Of a stretch of DNA of 64,000 bases, positions 11,190-24,148 are shown one piece after another (the stretch's first letter is position 1; the number at the start of each line of letters is the position of its first letter). The stretch lies in NCBI RefSeq assembly GCF_020283565.1, contig NC_060060.1, forward strand, positions 58,451,257 to 58,515,256, in the 5' to 3' direction. Both the position numbers and the translations under genes were made by a program. The notes beneath the pieces were generated by a model, which was not told the DNA's origin, did not search any database, and was given only the letters and a program-made list of their open reading frames with translations. This stretch comes from Trifolium pratense. Its lineage: Eukaryota; Streptophyta; Magnoliopsida; Fabales; Fabaceae.

Positions 11190-11615
11190 ACAAAAAGTTA
11201 GAGAAAATTCTGGTGGAAATCTGCATGCTGCACGAGGCGCAGGAAAGCCGCGCGAGGCGCAGGTTTGTTTCATCGAGGCACAGGAAGGGTTGTGCGAGGC
11301 GCAGGCGTGTTATGCAGTGTTACTGTTTTGCATATTTTTTGTGAAAATATATTTTCTTGGCATATATTTTAAAACAGATTTGTTACTAGTTTTTTTGGCA
11401 TATATTTTACTTTATTCATAAAAAAAAATAAAAATATTGAGATTGAGGGAATAGGGGTTTCCCAACAACAAAGGCAAAGGTTATTGCTTCACCTAGACTA
11501 GGTCAAAATGAGTGTCTTGGCCACGGAAAGAGATTCGGGATTTGGGTAGAGTTAGGGTTTGCTAATTCTTGTAACCCAATTGGGAATTTCTTGTAAGGTG
11601 ACTCTTTGATTATAG
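11190..11615. mobile_element. Truncated LTR-like fragment with a short degenerate tandem repeat
   Basis: There are four imperfect copies of a roughly 20-bp unit around 'cgaggcgcagg' (11230-11310). LTR-like sequence with 'ttgtaaggtgactctttg' near 11590 follows, similar from memory to copia-type LTRs. It is abruptly ended by a poly(T) tract at 11616. No coding region is present. Confidence 0.35.
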
Positions 11616-11770
11616 TTTTTTTTTTTTTTTTTGAAACAGCAAATTTTATTAGTAAGCCTCAAACAAAGCATGAAATATGTCAAGCGAGGGAACATGATAC
11701 ATATAAAAACAAGGAGCTAGAAACAAGCCTCCAAAGTCGTCGTGATGCACGCAAAATCTCAATCTAAAAA
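11616..11770 (-). mobile_element. LINE 3'-end fragment with poly(A) tail
   Basis: Read on the minus strand, the segment ends ctaataaaatttgctgtttc followed by a run of about 17 A. This is the usual 3' tail of plant L1-type LINEs. It is 5'-truncated, and no reverse transcriptase frame remains. Confidence 0.45.
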
Positions 11771-13759
11771 GAAGCTGGGGGTGCCCAGACCGGTTCATGG
11801 GTAAAGTAGAGGGTCACGATCTAAAAACAACTTGTTATGTGAGTCATTTTGTTAATAGATCTAAAAGAAAATTTTGATTTTGAGCCCTTTAAAATTTTAG
11901 GGATTTTGAAGAAAATTGTGAAATGTTTGAAATTAATTTATGATATGATTTTCTTGCAATTGAAGCTAGCACTACTTGGTTTAATTAGTTCAATTTTCGA
12001 AAGAAAAGATAGTAAAACAAAAGCCCCAATTTATATGAGTTTTAATGTTTAGGGTTTTGAAGAAAAGTTGTTAAGTGTGAACTTAAAGTTCCCAACCACA
12101 ACGGTTTTTCTCTGTCCTCAGTTAAAACCGTTCTGTTAGGGACACTAAGAATTATTCTATAATGTGATCAGTATTTTGAATTAAGCAGCAAAGTAGTAAA
12201 TATAAAAGATAATAAACTGAATTGCAAATAATATAAACTTTTTCAAACCAATTACATGTATCAAATAATCTTAGGGGAGTTCATCTACTTGACATAACCT
12301 GATGAATTAGTTACTCGTCAGCATAATTAATTACAACAAAAGAGTTAGAGAATTATACAGACAAAATAACCTCGTTGAAGCGCTAGAGTAAGGACTCCCT
12401 ATGGTGTGGAGTTGTCTTCCCTTGCGATCTCCTTGCTCTCCTCTTGAAGTGATTCCCCCTTTGAGAGTTGTTTTGTGTGGAATGAGATGAATGAATAATT
12501 GGGGAGGCTCTATTTATAGCTTTTTCTTGCATTTGGGTATTCTGCATTGTGCCATGATGAATCCCATCGTGCTATGATGTCTCACAGGTCCATTGCGCGA
12601 TGGGACAAATTTTCTTCATTTTTTTTACTGATTTTCTTCAAATAAATAATATGTCCATCGTGGGACGATGGTGCTCATTGTGGCACGATAGCTTTAGCAA
12701 ATTTCTTCATTTTTTGCCACTTTTGATGCAATTTTCTCAATTCTTTGCTTCTTGGTCAAATAACATCGTTCCTTAGGTATTTGACATGCATTTGGTCTTG
12801 AATCTTACTAACAACTAGTCTAAAAACTACCTAAAAACATCATATAAATTCCTGTAATCACCGTTGCCCTATGGAGTTTTCTAAAATTACGAGTGTATAT
12901 TATATATATAGATTTTGGAGTAAAAATTTCAAGACAGCAGACTGGCCGAGTTGTTTATTGTGACGCCCAACACCAAGAGATCATGGGTACAACTCTTGGT
13001 GGTAGTGTTTTTTGTTTTTGTTTTTGTTTTTTATTTTTAAAAAGAAAATAAATTATTTGGTAACTAAACTTTGTTTCAAGCTATTAACAAGGACATTTTC
13101 CGAAAAAAAGTTAATTTTCATTCTTATATATTAATACAAAAAATTGTACAATTTCTATTTTTGTTCTTAAAAGACACAACTATTTTTAATTAAAAACATG
13201 ATTTTTTTTTAGTTTATGTGTAATATAATAATAAAACACATGATTGTCCGATGATTAATTTTGTGTGAGTATTAGTTCAAAATCAATTATTGATTATTTC
13301 AAGTCATTTGACGCACATAGTGTATTATTTTTAAAGTATATATGTAATTTGATTTAATGATAATCAAAAATTTTTATACACAATATAATTTTCGTATTTA
13401 ATTTCTTCTATACTATAATTTTTTTAGTGGCCCCCCGGAAAAAAAATTCCAGTTCCGTCTCTGCATGCGATCATCTTTCAAACTTCTATGAGACTTGTAC
13501 TATGTGTCGACCTGATGGAGTGATTGACTAAAATAAAACTCAGCAACCTAATTTCTAATTTACTATATGGGAATGTTAACTATTATATTTCCCCAGACTA
13601 TTTTCATAGGCTCACAAAAAATATCCTTCACACTTATTATTTTCATAAGCTTCTTCACAATTTTTTAAATGAGATAAAGAAAATTAAGAATGTTTTTGTG
13701 CAAAGTAAAAAAGGAAAAAATGAAAATAAATATAACTTGATTATTTAAATCAAATTTTC
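11771..13759. other. Intergenic DNA between repeats and AKR1
   Basis: There is no supportable gene. A segment at about 12160-12700 with repeated 'catcgtg/cacgat' words looks like retrotransposon non-coding DNA. A degenerate tRNA-like or SINE-like stretch lies at about 12938-13010 (ggccgagttgtttattg, then gggtacaactc as a weak B-box). The remainder is AT-rich. Confidence 0.4.
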
Positions 13760-16101
13760 TCAAGGGTCACCATCCCACAGCTCTTCCAAAGATTTGTAAG
13801 GACCATTCTTAGATACAAACATTTCTCCCTTATAAAGCCTGCATTGTGGAATCTTATTGATTTTGTCCAATTCTTCTTGGTTTAATTTCCAATCAAATAT
13901 TTCAAGATTTTGTGTCATCCTCTCCTTATTGAAGGTTTTCACAATTACACTTGTCCCTTGCTCTTGTATCCATCTTAGTGCTATCTGCATGATATCAAAG
14001 TTAGATACAAAATTTCACCATAGCTGTCATTTCTATGTATTACTATGCATGCAAGCAAGTGTTTGACAGTTAAACAGACAATTTGGATTTGTCTTATTTT
14101 ATAGCATATGAAAATAGCTCATGCAAATAAATAAATTTTTATGTACTTCATAAATTTTTACTAATAAAAAGTATATCTTTATAAGTTATTTTCTCATAAA
14201 CTACCTTGAAAGATTTATACTAATATATAAAACTTATTTATTTACATAAGCTATTTTACATAAGCTGAAAAATAAGTCAATTCAAAATTTGGCATTGTTA
14301 CTTCCATGAACAAGTCTAAATTTTACTCACTTCAACATCAAACAATTTTACATGTGGGGACATATGTTAGAGAGATGTTTTACAAAATTATTAATGTATC
14401 TTTGGTCCTGTTTTGCTAAATACTCCCTCCGGTCCTTATTATAAGAAACACTTTGACAAAATCACACAGACCAAGGAAGGTAAATTTTCTCATTAATGAT
14501 TCTAACATTTTATGTTATATTCCAAAACTAACCTTTGACTAACATGGAAAATAGACTTCTCTAATTAATACACTAGCATTATAATGAATTATTTGATTGT
14601 ATTTAATAAGGGTACAAATGGAATTGTGTCAAAGTGTTTCTTATAAAAAGGACCAAATAAAAATTCCAAAATGTTTCTTATAAAAAGGACCGGAGGGAGT
14701 AGTTTTATTAATCATTTATAGCATGTATCTTAGAAGTGCTTAAGTATAAGCTATCTTTATAACAAATGATAGAATAGTCAAATTGTTTTTATATAAGCTA
14801 TTTGCATAAACTATTTTGTAGAGCTTAAAAAAAGAAAGCTGAAAAGAGCTTACGAACATGTGATAAGTTATTTCCATAAACTCTCCAAATGATAGAATTA
14901 AGTCAAACATGTTTTTATATCAGTATTCGGTAGATAAGTTCAAATAAGTGAATGCAACCTTTTATCTAACATTTTAAGCTTTTAGAACAGTTTGTTCAAG
15001 AAAAGGTAGTTAAAAGTTGACATTGAAAATAGTTTGAAACATAAAATTAGCTTCACCTGAGCTACACTCTTCTTTCTAGCCGCAGCAATTTCTTGTAGAA
15101 TAGGATTCTCCATGACAGCATTAGAACCCCAAAATACTTTGTATGCTCCTAGTGGTGACCATGCACACACATGAATTCCTTTCTGCATGCAAAATTCCCT
15201 GAGTTTCCCTTGTTGCCATGATGGATTCATTTCTACCTAAATCCAAATAAGATAACATGCAAGTGCAACCAGTTGAGTAGATTTATTTTCTCAGCAAGAA
15301 TAATTAAATTAACAGTACTAACTTTATAGAAAATTGAATTTTTTTACCCGTGTGTATAAACGCTGGATAGCGACACAATATGTCATTGTACATGTAATAC
15401 TTAATGGTTAATAACGTATAAAAATTCGGTTAATTCAGTTCATTATTTCTTATACCTGATTAACCGCAGGAGAGACGGTAGCATTTTCCAAGAGTAGGGA
15501 AAGCTTTTTGATGCCGAAGTTGCTAACACCAATAGACTTGGCTAAGCCTAATCTATAGCAATCTTCCATAGCTTTCCATGTTCCTTTTATGTCAAATGGA
15601 ATCACATCCTCACCTGTAAAGTTAAAGCCTTCAACATCTTGTTTCAACCTCACTGGCCAGTGAATCAAATAGAGATCCACATACTCCAACCTCAACTTTC
15701 TAAACAATTCCAACATGAAAAAAATTAGAGAAGGAAAAAACAGAAACTCGAAAAGAGAAATAGGGTATCGAAAACAATGCTTACTTGAGAGTGGTTTTGA
15801 GAGCCTTGAGAACAAGGTCATGGTGAGTATCAGTACACCATAACTTGGAAGTTATGAAAACTTCATCGCGATTTTTTATAAGGCCGACCTCTAAAGCCTT
15901 TGACACAGCTTGGCCGAGAGGTTCTTCGGTTCCATAGATAGAAGCTGTATCAAAATGTCTATAGCCAATGTCAATGGCATCAACCAAAATTGAGGTTAGA
16001 GTTTCATTTGATGGAAGAGGACTTGTTGCAGTACCTAGGCCTATCAATGGCATCTTTTCCCCTGAATTTAGTATCACCTCATGGACTTTATTTGTTTCCA
16101 T
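13760..16101 (-). CDS. Aldo-keto reductase, AKR4 family (AKR1)
   Basis: A predicted NADPH-dependent cytosolic reductase of carbonyl substrates, in the plant AKR4 group that includes chalcone (polyketide) reductases, codeinone reductase-like and galacturonate reductase-like enzymes. Exons: 16101-15785, 15699-15456, 15236-15057 and 13984-13760, all GT-AG with consistent phases, giving 321 aa, normal for the family. The tetrad is intact: Asp51 and Tyr56 (HFDTASIYG), Lys86 (TSKLW), His119 (YLIHWP). The C-terminal VKTFNKERM motif contacts the NADPH phosphate. A minus-strand TATATAA lies about 50 bp upstream of the ATG (plus 16144-16150). Intron 3 is large because it contains MITEs. It is the downstream member of a head-to-tail pair with AKR2. 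The precise substrate is not inferable. Confidence 0.92.
14423..14699. mobile_element. Stowaway MITE in AKR1 intron 3
   Basis: The ends CTCCCTCCGGTCCTTATTAT and ATAAAAAGGACCGGAGGGAG form near-perfect TIRs, flanked by TA on both sides (14421-14422, 14700-14701). It is 277 bp long and non-coding. Confidence 0.85.
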
Positions 16102-16707
16102 CTTTTCTTATGTTAGTTCAATGCTGAAAATTCATAATTTCTGTTATATATGAATGTTAACTTTGTGTCTGAGACTTTGAGTTGTGGCTATATTTTGTCC
16201 ACACGTTAAGGTTACATAAATCAATGTTCAAGACACATTTTAAGCCATAGATTACATAAAACAAAATTCAATATGCATGCAAGCTTTTATTATGGTATTA
16301 TGGACTATATCTGTTCCTTAATGATAAATGCATGTCCCTAATATGAGTAATGTAAGGTAGTGAATGTTTCTTTTAAAAAGGGTATGGTTTGTTTCTGAAG
16401 TTTTTAGTAAGGTTGGTGGATTTTGTTAAATATTGTGCATTCTTTTTCCTCCAAAAAATCACCATATCATATGTCATTTGAGAATAATAAACATTTTATT
16501 TGGAATTTGAAAAAATATGAAGAGCCACATAGGCCTTACATCTTTGAATGTCACAGTCATATTCTGGTTCAACTCAAGGTCTTAAGCAAGGAAACATTGT
16601 GAAATAAGAGAAGCTAATACATAATCATATGAAATTTAAATCATATCATATGAACTTTATTTTGCTAATTCATATACTACATTATAGATAGGACATTGAA
16701 GAAATTT
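16102..16707. promoter_or_regulatory. AKR1 upstream / AKR2 downstream intergenic spacer
   Basis: This 0.6-kb spacer between the tandem reductases holds the probable AKR1 TATA box (TATATAA on the minus strand at 16150-16144) and the AKR2 3' flank. No other gene is visible. Confidence 0.5.
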
Positions 16708-19544
16708 TCAAACATCTTCATCCCAGAGTTCTTCTAAGGTCTTGCAGGATCCATTTTCAGATAGCCACATATCTCCTAAGTATTGTCGGCGTTGTGGAAT
16801 CTGCTTAATCTTCTCTAAATCATCTTCACTCAGTTCAAAATCAAATATGTCAAGATTTTGTTTCATCCTCTCATTGTTAAAGCTTTTAGCCATTGCACTT
16901 GAACCTATTTGGTACACCCATCTAAGTGCAACCTGCAAATGAAATCATAATGTGACAGCAAGGTCTAAGGGTTGTATAAGATAATAACATTATTAAACAT
17001 CGATTATGGATAAGTGCTTGATTCGGTTAAGGACTATTTAGATTGACTTCCATGATCATATCTATCGACGTAAGCACTTGTTAGACTATTTACAAGGGTC
17101 TATGGAAAAAGCTTATGACACGTCCGTATAAATTTTTTTCTACTTATCTCCACAGGCTCTCGAAAATAGCTTATGGAAATAGTTTATAAGTGCTTAATTA
17201 AGTTCTTTATCTAAACAAAAACTTAGTTTACATTACCTGAGCTGTGGTCTTCCCTTTTGCAGCTGCTATGTCTTGAAGAATTTGATTCTCCACAACAGCT
17301 CCTGAACCCCAAGTTACCTTATAAGCTCCAAGAGCTGACCAAGCACTAACATGAATTCCTTTCTCCTTGCAAAATTCCCTCAGTTTCCCTTGCTGCCATG
17401 ATGGATTCATTTCCACCTGAAAAAGAAAAAAGAAAAAAACAAAATTTAAATTCGTAATCATAACTTATTTGAATTGGGCCTAGTTCAACCTTAGAAAACG
17501 GGCTTGTAACTCTTAGAAATGAGTATTGGGTCTAACTCATTCTTACAAAACCGACTTGTAAGGTGAGGATTACCTCTAGTTTATAAACACTTAGTCAAGC
17601 CATCTCTCAACCGATGTGAGACTTCTTAACACACCCCCTCGTGCCCAGCACTATTGGGCTTGGTGCGCGGATATAAACGGTGGGTGGCCCGATAGCGGAA
17701 ACCTGATAACAGGTGGCCCAACGGATCGTGGAGAGGCTCTGATACCAACTTCTTAGGAATGAGTATTGGGCCTAACTCATCCTTACAAAACCGGCTTGTA
17801 AGGTGAGGATTGCTTCTAGTTTATAAACACTTAGTCAGACCATCTCTCAACCGATGTGGGACTTCTTAACAGTAACTTTGGGCTTGGTGGGTGGATATAA
17901 ACGGTGGGTGGCCCGATAGAGAAAACCTGATAGCAGGTGGTCCAACGGATCTTGGAGAGACTCTATACCATATTAGAATTGTGCCTAACTCAACCTTACA
18001 AAACCGGCTTGTAAGGTGAGGATTGCCTTCATTTATAAACACACATTCAGGCCATTTCGCAACACATGTGAGACTTCTTAACATAATTGTTCATGGTTCA
18101 GTTCATGAGAAAAATCGAAGCAAATAGTACTATTACAACAGTTCAAATAGAAAAACCAACCAGCTTCACAAAGAATTTGTGATTCATACTAACCTGATTG
18201 ACTGCAGGGGTAATGGTGGCTGTTTCCAAGAGTTTGGTGAGTTTTTTTGTACCATAATTGCATATACCAATAGACTTTGCTAAGCCTAACTTATAACATT
18301 CTTCCATAGCTTTCCATGTTCCTTCTATGTCAAAGGGAAGTAAATCTTCTTTGGTGAAAACAACAGGGTTTTCAAGATCATGTCTCAGTCTCACTGGCCA
18401 ATGAATCAGATAAAGATCCACATACTCTGTGCCCAGCTTTCTAAAAAAACATTGTACATAGCGCATACAAGTATTTAATAACATCAAATGATAAGAAAAT
18501 TAAAGTGTAAAACAAATCAATATTTTAAAAATCAGACCGAAGATCGAACTAGTTAGACCTCTCGAGTCATCGTATAACTTGTTCAAGGAATTGAATTTTG
18601 TGCAATCACACGGCATGCATTCAGGACATCTGAACCGTTGGATCAATATCTAACGGTTCAAATTTTAAGATCAAATTTTAATATTTTTAAATATAAAATT
18701 TAAGCTAAAAATCTGGACCTTCTAACCTTAATCAAACCATTTATATATGAATAAATGCAGTACTGCAGTCACCTCTCTCCGATTGTACCGAATATGAATC
18801 CCTTGTCCAATCAGTTAAACCATAGATGATAAATAAATTAAAAGGAATTAAAAAGTAATAAATTCGAGATGTATTCGAGATTAAACAACTGACTAATTTC
18901 CGGTTCAACCCGTTAAACCATCCGGTTTAATCCAGTTTTAAAATATTGAGACATAATAAAACATTTTATGTTTTCACTTCTATTTACAAAATTGTCACAT
19001 AATTTTCAATCTTTTTCCATTTTCAACGATTTGTACACGAAATGCCGAATACAAAGAATTTTCCTATGCAAACAGTTAAAATAGGAAACCGGTCGAAATT
19101 AGTAAATCTAAGTGTTAATTTTGTAATTAAAAGTAAAATCAGTAAATATAAATAGGATATATTTTCAAATGAACTTAATATAAGCATAAACAAAAACTAA
19201 AGAAGTAGTTTGTAGATTTATAGTTACTTTAATGTGGTCTTGAGAGCTGGAACAATAAGATCATAATCTGCATCAGTGTTCCATGGTTTTGAAGTGATGA
19301 AAACTTCATCTCTACTCTTAATAAGCCCTTTTTGTAAAGCTTTTGCTAAAGCAATGCCTATAGCTTCCTCTGTTCCATACACAGAAGCAGAATCGAAATG
19401 GCGATAACCAACTTCAATTGCATCAACAAAGATTGAAGCAAGAACATCATTTGATGGACGATTGTCTACTGATGTTCCCATTCCTATGACTGGCATTTTG
19501 TGTCCTGAATTCAATAACACTTCTGGGATTTTCTTTCCTGCCAT
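16708..19544 (-). CDS. Aldo-keto reductase, AKR4 family (AKR2)
   Basis: This is a tandem paralogue of AKR1 with identical intron positions. Exons: 19544-19228, 18440-18194, 17416-17237 and 16932-16708, GT-AG throughout, 322 aa. The tetrad residues are Asp51, Tyr56 (HFDSASVYG), Lys86 (TSKPW) and His119 (YLIHWP); the phosphate-contact motif is AKSFNNERM. Differences from AKR1 that could alter substrate choice are [12 protein letters not shown] in place of [20 protein letters not shown] instead of SAWSPLGA, and a one-codon longer exon 2. A minus-strand TATATA lies at 19624-19619, about 75 bp upstream of the ATG. Intron 2 contains a tandem TRIM retrotransposon (17471-18083), intron 1 repeat DNA, and intron 3 a MITE-like inverted repeat. 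It is predicted functional. Confidence 0.92.
17010..17195. repeat. MITE-like inverted repeat in AKR2 intron 3
   Basis: The ends 'ataagtgcttgatt' and 'aagtgcttaattaag' form an imperfect inverted repeat, with internal 'aaaatagcttatgg' motifs. Related sequences (cataagcta/tagcttatg words) recur in AKR1 intron 3 at about 14090-14290 and 14730-14900. Family and TSD are not resolved. Confidence 0.35.
17471..18083 (-). mobile_element. Tandem TRIM retrotransposon (LTR-int-LTR-int-LTR) in AKR2 intron 2
   Basis: Read on the minus strand, three roughly 120-bp LTRs start TGTTAAGAAGTC: 18083 to about 17971, 17871 to about 17751, and 17631 to about 17512. They are separated by two internal segments of roughly 100-120 bp. 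The segment after the middle LTR starts with TTGGTATCAGAGCC (17748-17735), the canonical primer-binding site for initiator tRNA-Met, and ends with a GAGGGGGTG polypurine tract just before the next LTR. The other internal segment is degenerate. A truncated fourth LTR piece (17471-17509) abuts. No protein is encoded, as expected for terminal-repeat retrotransposons in miniature. Confidence 0.8.
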
Positions 19545-21640
19545 GGTTTTTTTTTTCTCTCTGTTTTTTTCTTAACTCTGCTACAAAATATGCATGATTG
19601 GTTTGGTGGCACTACATGTATATAAAGTGGTTAGTGATGTGTGGTGGGAAAAAAGTGAACAATTTATTTTAAATAATAACATAATAAAGGTAAGTAATTT
19701 TATACGCATAAGTTGGGATTCGAACTCCGGACACTCGGACACTTCATTTATTCATTGGTAAGTAATTTCTTTTCTTTTCTTTTTTGTGTAAAGGTAAGTA
19801 ATTTTAAGTATATATGATTGACAGTTATAAACACATTGAAAGTGTGGTTTAGCTATTTTATCGGCAAAGACACGAGAATTAAAAAGGTTGTTTTTACATT
19901 AAATTTATCAATAATGTACCGTCTCTTCCAAAATCAAGAAAAGAACAATAATGGCAATGTTTCATTCGATTTTTATATGTGAGTGAAACGAAACAAAATC
20001 AAGAAAAGAGTTGAATCAAATCAACTCATGAATTGAATCAATTTCGGAGAAATTGAAACTGAATCGAGATCAAAATCCGAAATTGAAGCAAAATTGAAAA
20101 AAGTTTATTTTCTCAAGAAAAAAAAATGAATGAGAAAAGAAACTGAGGAATGAGAAAATAAGATCTAATGCAGCGGAAAAATTTCTTTAAGGTGATAACA
20201 AATTTTCTCTGATACTGTGTTATGAAACATGACTTCCTTAAAGAAATGACATAAAATAACGTCAACTAATAATTAACAAATCGTATCTTCAATAGTAATA
20301 CAACTCATTCTGCTTATTTCCCTACTATGATAAGTTTTCATATTTAAACAATTTAGATAATAGAAACATTCTCGTATAAAGTTAGAGTCAACCATTAACT
20401 TCAAACAAAAATTTGAATTACCTACTTTATTATCTGGGTTGTTCGTTTTATGTTACCTACTTTAAGATTTTCTTAGGGTTGTTTTTTGTTTTATTTTGTT
20501 TCTAGAGGGTTAAGTTCCACCCTCTCTTGTACTCAAATTTTTTCCTTTTTTTTTATAAATGTTTATGAGTACTTGGCAAGAGATTAGAGTGTAAAAGAAA
20601 TGTCAACTCTGGCATATTTTCTATATTTTTTGATGTCATTATGTTTTTTTTTTTTTTTTAGTAGTAAAAATGGATTTCATTAATAATAATAAATTATGGG
20701 CAACAAAAATTTAAAGATATCTTAATTACAAATTATGAGAAAATGTTAAATTATGAGATATCTTAATTATAAATAATGCGGGTTAAGTATCCTATGATCT
20801 TTTCATGAAAAATTCCCTTAGCCCCACCCCATGTTTCTTTTATCATTCTGAAATTATATTTTTCTCATGCATAAAAAGTTTAGAAAAATATTTTTCGAAC
20901 TTTTTATAGTGTAAAATATTATTTTATAATGGAAAAAAAAAAGTTCCGAAAATAAAAAGTTTGAAAACAATGTTTATTCATTATTGAAGCTACTTTTGTT
21001 TAAAATAATGAAACATAAAGTGATAATGGCATTTGTGAGACGATTGAGATATTATGTTGTGTCTTAGGACAATTGGTATGATGCTATTGGTCCACGTTCC
21101 TGGCTATGTTGCTACGTTAAACTATCAAACAAAATTCGAAATTGACATTACAAATAGGAGGTATTTTTCTATGAGCACAAGTCTAAATTAATTTTATTTA
21201 GGCACATATACATAAATCTAAAAAAATAAAGGAAAAATAATTAAGTCACATCAATCAATATTATTTTAACTATTTCTCTTTAATTTTTTGCTTCTTTATG
21301 TGAGTGTGCCTAACACTATATATTTATACTTGTGTCTAGAGAAGTATTTCTCTACAAATAGACCAATTATTGTACTTTTAAATTTGAGGTTGGCGCGCTA
21401 GCTATGGCTGAGGTATAAATGGATCAGGAAAATTCAATTGAATCGACGATTCAAATCAATCTAAATCGAAAGTCGTGAACAATTTTTCTTTTGACTAAAG
21501 GTAGGTATTCATTCATTCAAATTGAAAATACATAGATCAGACCGCCATAGTTGATTACGGCTTCACGTAGTTACTGGGTGCAATTCATATCTATATTTTT
21601 TGGACGTAATTATTGTTGAGTTTTTGTATGTTGGCTACAT
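19545..21640. other. AKR2 upstream region and AT-rich intergenic DNA
   Basis: It includes the AKR2 promoter (TATA at 19619-19624). A SINE-like scrap follows at about 19705-19760, whose minus strand carries gagttcgaatccc, a B-box-like word. A possible LINE tail on the minus strand ends at a poly(T) tract, 20645-20659. The remainder is AT-rich with no supported gene. Confidence 0.5.
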
Positions 21641-21649
21641 TTTGCAAAA

Positions 21650-22480
21650 ACATCTTTTAGCTGAGTGTTGAGACATATGTGCATACATCAAGTGTTGAGA
21701 CAGATGTACACACATATACTTGTGTGATCTGACTAGGCGCCAGCTAGCGTTATTATTTTATATTCAATCTTTTGAAGATTTGCTTGTGGATTAAGAAAAT
21801 AACCTAATTCTGACTTGAAGGTCACGTTGTTTCACAGCTATAAATACGAAGACAAGCATATGGATCTGAGCATCTAAAACCTTAGTATTACAAAGCGTGA
21901 GTCTTAGGGTTTTAGAGTATTAATTGTTAATTGTGAGTCTTTCTTGTATCTTATTGATGCAAGCTTAGGACTAAGTTTTATTGAGTTGTAATTGTGAACT
22001 TCTCCTAAGCTTTAAAGTACGGAGTTAGTTCTTAAGTTGTGTTTGATCTGCTCGTAAGTTTTTAAGCAAGAGTGACTTCTAGTTTCATAGGAGGGTGTCT
22101 CCATCATTGGTCCTTATTGTATTAATAACAACGCTATCTGTGTTGTTAGAGGGAATTGAAACCGGGTCTCATATCTAGGAGTTCCTAGGTAGGATTAGCA
22201 CGTGTAGTGTCTAAGTGATAAGTCGTAAACCGAGGTGTTTGCTGAGGGCTTTGAACTAGAACTATTATAGTGGATTCATTCCTGGATTGGCATCCCCTAG
22301 AGTAGGTGAAGTTGCACTGAACTGGGTTAACAATTCTCTTGTGTTATTTAATTTACTATCTTTGTTATTTGTGTTCTGTGTGCAGACAAGTGTTGACACA
22401 CTTTGCTCCACATCTGTCTACTGCGTGACAGACGAGTGTTGACACATTTTGCTCAACACCTGTTTATTGTGTGCCAGGAA
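21650..22480 (+). mobile_element. Probable solo or truncated copia-type LTR
   Basis: The segment has LTR-like organisation. Near its start are repeated 'gtgttgagacagatgt' motifs. A TATA box (ctataaatac) lies at about 21839-21848. The sequence ends in two 46-bp-spaced copies of 'gtgttgacacattttgctc' (22390 and 22436). From memory this resembles SIRE/Maximus-type Ty1/copia LTRs. No second LTR or pol frame lies nearby, so it is a remnant. Confidence 0.45.
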
Positions 22481-22799
22481 TTTCAATTATGCTTCATGTT
22501 CATGAAAGCACAAAAGAAATACTCAATTTTAGGATGTTTGTTTATTTATTTGTTAAGTATTTTAGTTGCTAAAATTTATCCTTTAAATTGAATAAATAGA
22601 GAATTTTGAATTCAAACTTAGGCCTAAATATTCTTACCAGCTAACTGAATCATGTTCATGAAAACTCTTCTAATTTATTCTGTTGGAGCTTCTAGCCGGA
22701 GGTTTTCTTACTTTATGAATTAGTTTTGTTGTCCTCAGTTAATGAAGATCATGCGTTGATTCATAAACCTTGTTACGACATTTCCTTTCTCTAAATGAT

Positions 22800-23190
22800 A
22801 CTCCCCCGTTTCAAATTACTTGTTTTTTTAGGAAAATAAAAATAAGAAATTAAGAAAGTGTATTTTTCCAAATTATCTTCCTATTATACCCTTATTTTAA
22901 TTCACCAATAATTTTATTTTTTTGCATACACTTTCTCTTTCCAATAAATTTAATATATCATGTACAAAAAAAAAAATTAATATGTTATGTACCAAAAAAA
23001 AATTTAAAAAAAAAAAACTTTAGTTTTTCAAATATATATTAAATTTTCTACGGTTTCAACAACTACTCCTAAATATTTGAAATTTACATTAGGGTATAAT
23101 AGACAAAATATAACCTTAAATTATCAAAACGACAAGTAATTTGAAACAATTTTTTTCTTTCTAAAACGACAAGCAATTTGAGACAGAGGA
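22800..23190. mobile_element. Stowaway-like MITE
   Basis: The left end is CTCCCCCGTTTCAAATTACTTG. The right end is the complement of CTTCCTCTGTCTCAAATTGC. The TIRs match the Stowaway consensus CTCCCTCCGT. A left TA is present; the right target site is not clear. Confidence 0.5.
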
Positions 23191-23447
23191 AGATTTAGTA
23201 GACTTCACACAACATCGTGGGCAGCAAACCTACGGAAGGATTACATACAGACCAACACATGAATCAGTTTAAGCACATAGGAGATTGGGTGTTCTGATTA
23301 GGAGCGCTAATAAACACTTTTGATTGAAAGCATATTTGATCTTCGACATGACATGTGTCATTACATATAACTATTCTATTTTCTCAAACTACTATCCACA
23401 TCAATGTGTCACGGTTAGTGTAAGAATTAATAAAGATAGTTTTATTA

Positions 23448-24148
23448 GGGCATCTCTAAGGGGGAACTTAGATGGGTGGCTTAAGTTACTTTTTGTGGAC
23501 CCAAATTGCCATGTAGGATTTAAGAATTTGATAAGCAACTTTCACCAATTTTACTCCAATGACATTAAAATAAGCAACTCATATTTGACCCCACCAATTT
23601 ATATATATTTTTTATTTTCATTTAATTTTGATTTAAATTTTTTATATCAATTATTTTATTAATATATATGGTTAAATCCAATAAATGTTTAAAAAACATT
23701 AAAAATATATAATAAATACATAAAAATATAATAAATTTATTTTAAACGATGAGAAATACATAGCGACAATAACTAGCAAGTGACGAAAAATACGCAACAA
23801 TAAGAAATACATAATAAAATAAAATACATAACAATAAATTATATAAATTAATTTTCGTTGGAAAGCTTTAAATTGTTTTTAAAAAGTAAAACAATGTTTT
23901 TGGTTTGACACATAAATTCCAATCCTCCAATTTTTCAATAAAAATAATAACTATGGGACCCACTAATACCTATTAAAATAATGATTTTTATTGTTAAGCC
24001 ACCCAAGTTAAGAGTTGCAATATGAAGTTCCATCCCCTATTTCTAAGCAACTTCCAATGTCATGTCATCCAACTCCAATGGTAAAAAAAAATAAGACATG
24101 GTTGCTTAGCCTTAAGAACTCAATAAGATACTTGCATTGGAGATGCCC
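23448..24148. mobile_element. Tourist/PIF-Harbinger-like MITE
   Basis: The TIRs are GGGCATCTCTAAGGGG and its near-complement CATTGGAGATGCCC, flanked by TTA on both sides (23445-23447, 24149-24151). This is the signature 3-bp duplication of PIF/Harbinger. It is 701 bp long, with no transposase. Confidence 0.75.

Noticed and set aside
12938..13010. tRNA gene (Leu/Ser-like)
   Set aside because: The A- and B-box-like words are degenerate and no cloverleaf with a proper acceptor stem can be formed by eye. A decayed SINE is more likely.
17471..18083. Cassandra-type TRIM carrying a 5S rRNA promoter
   Set aside because: No 5S rRNA-like internal promoter sequence is visible in the LTRs, so it is called only as a generic TRIM.
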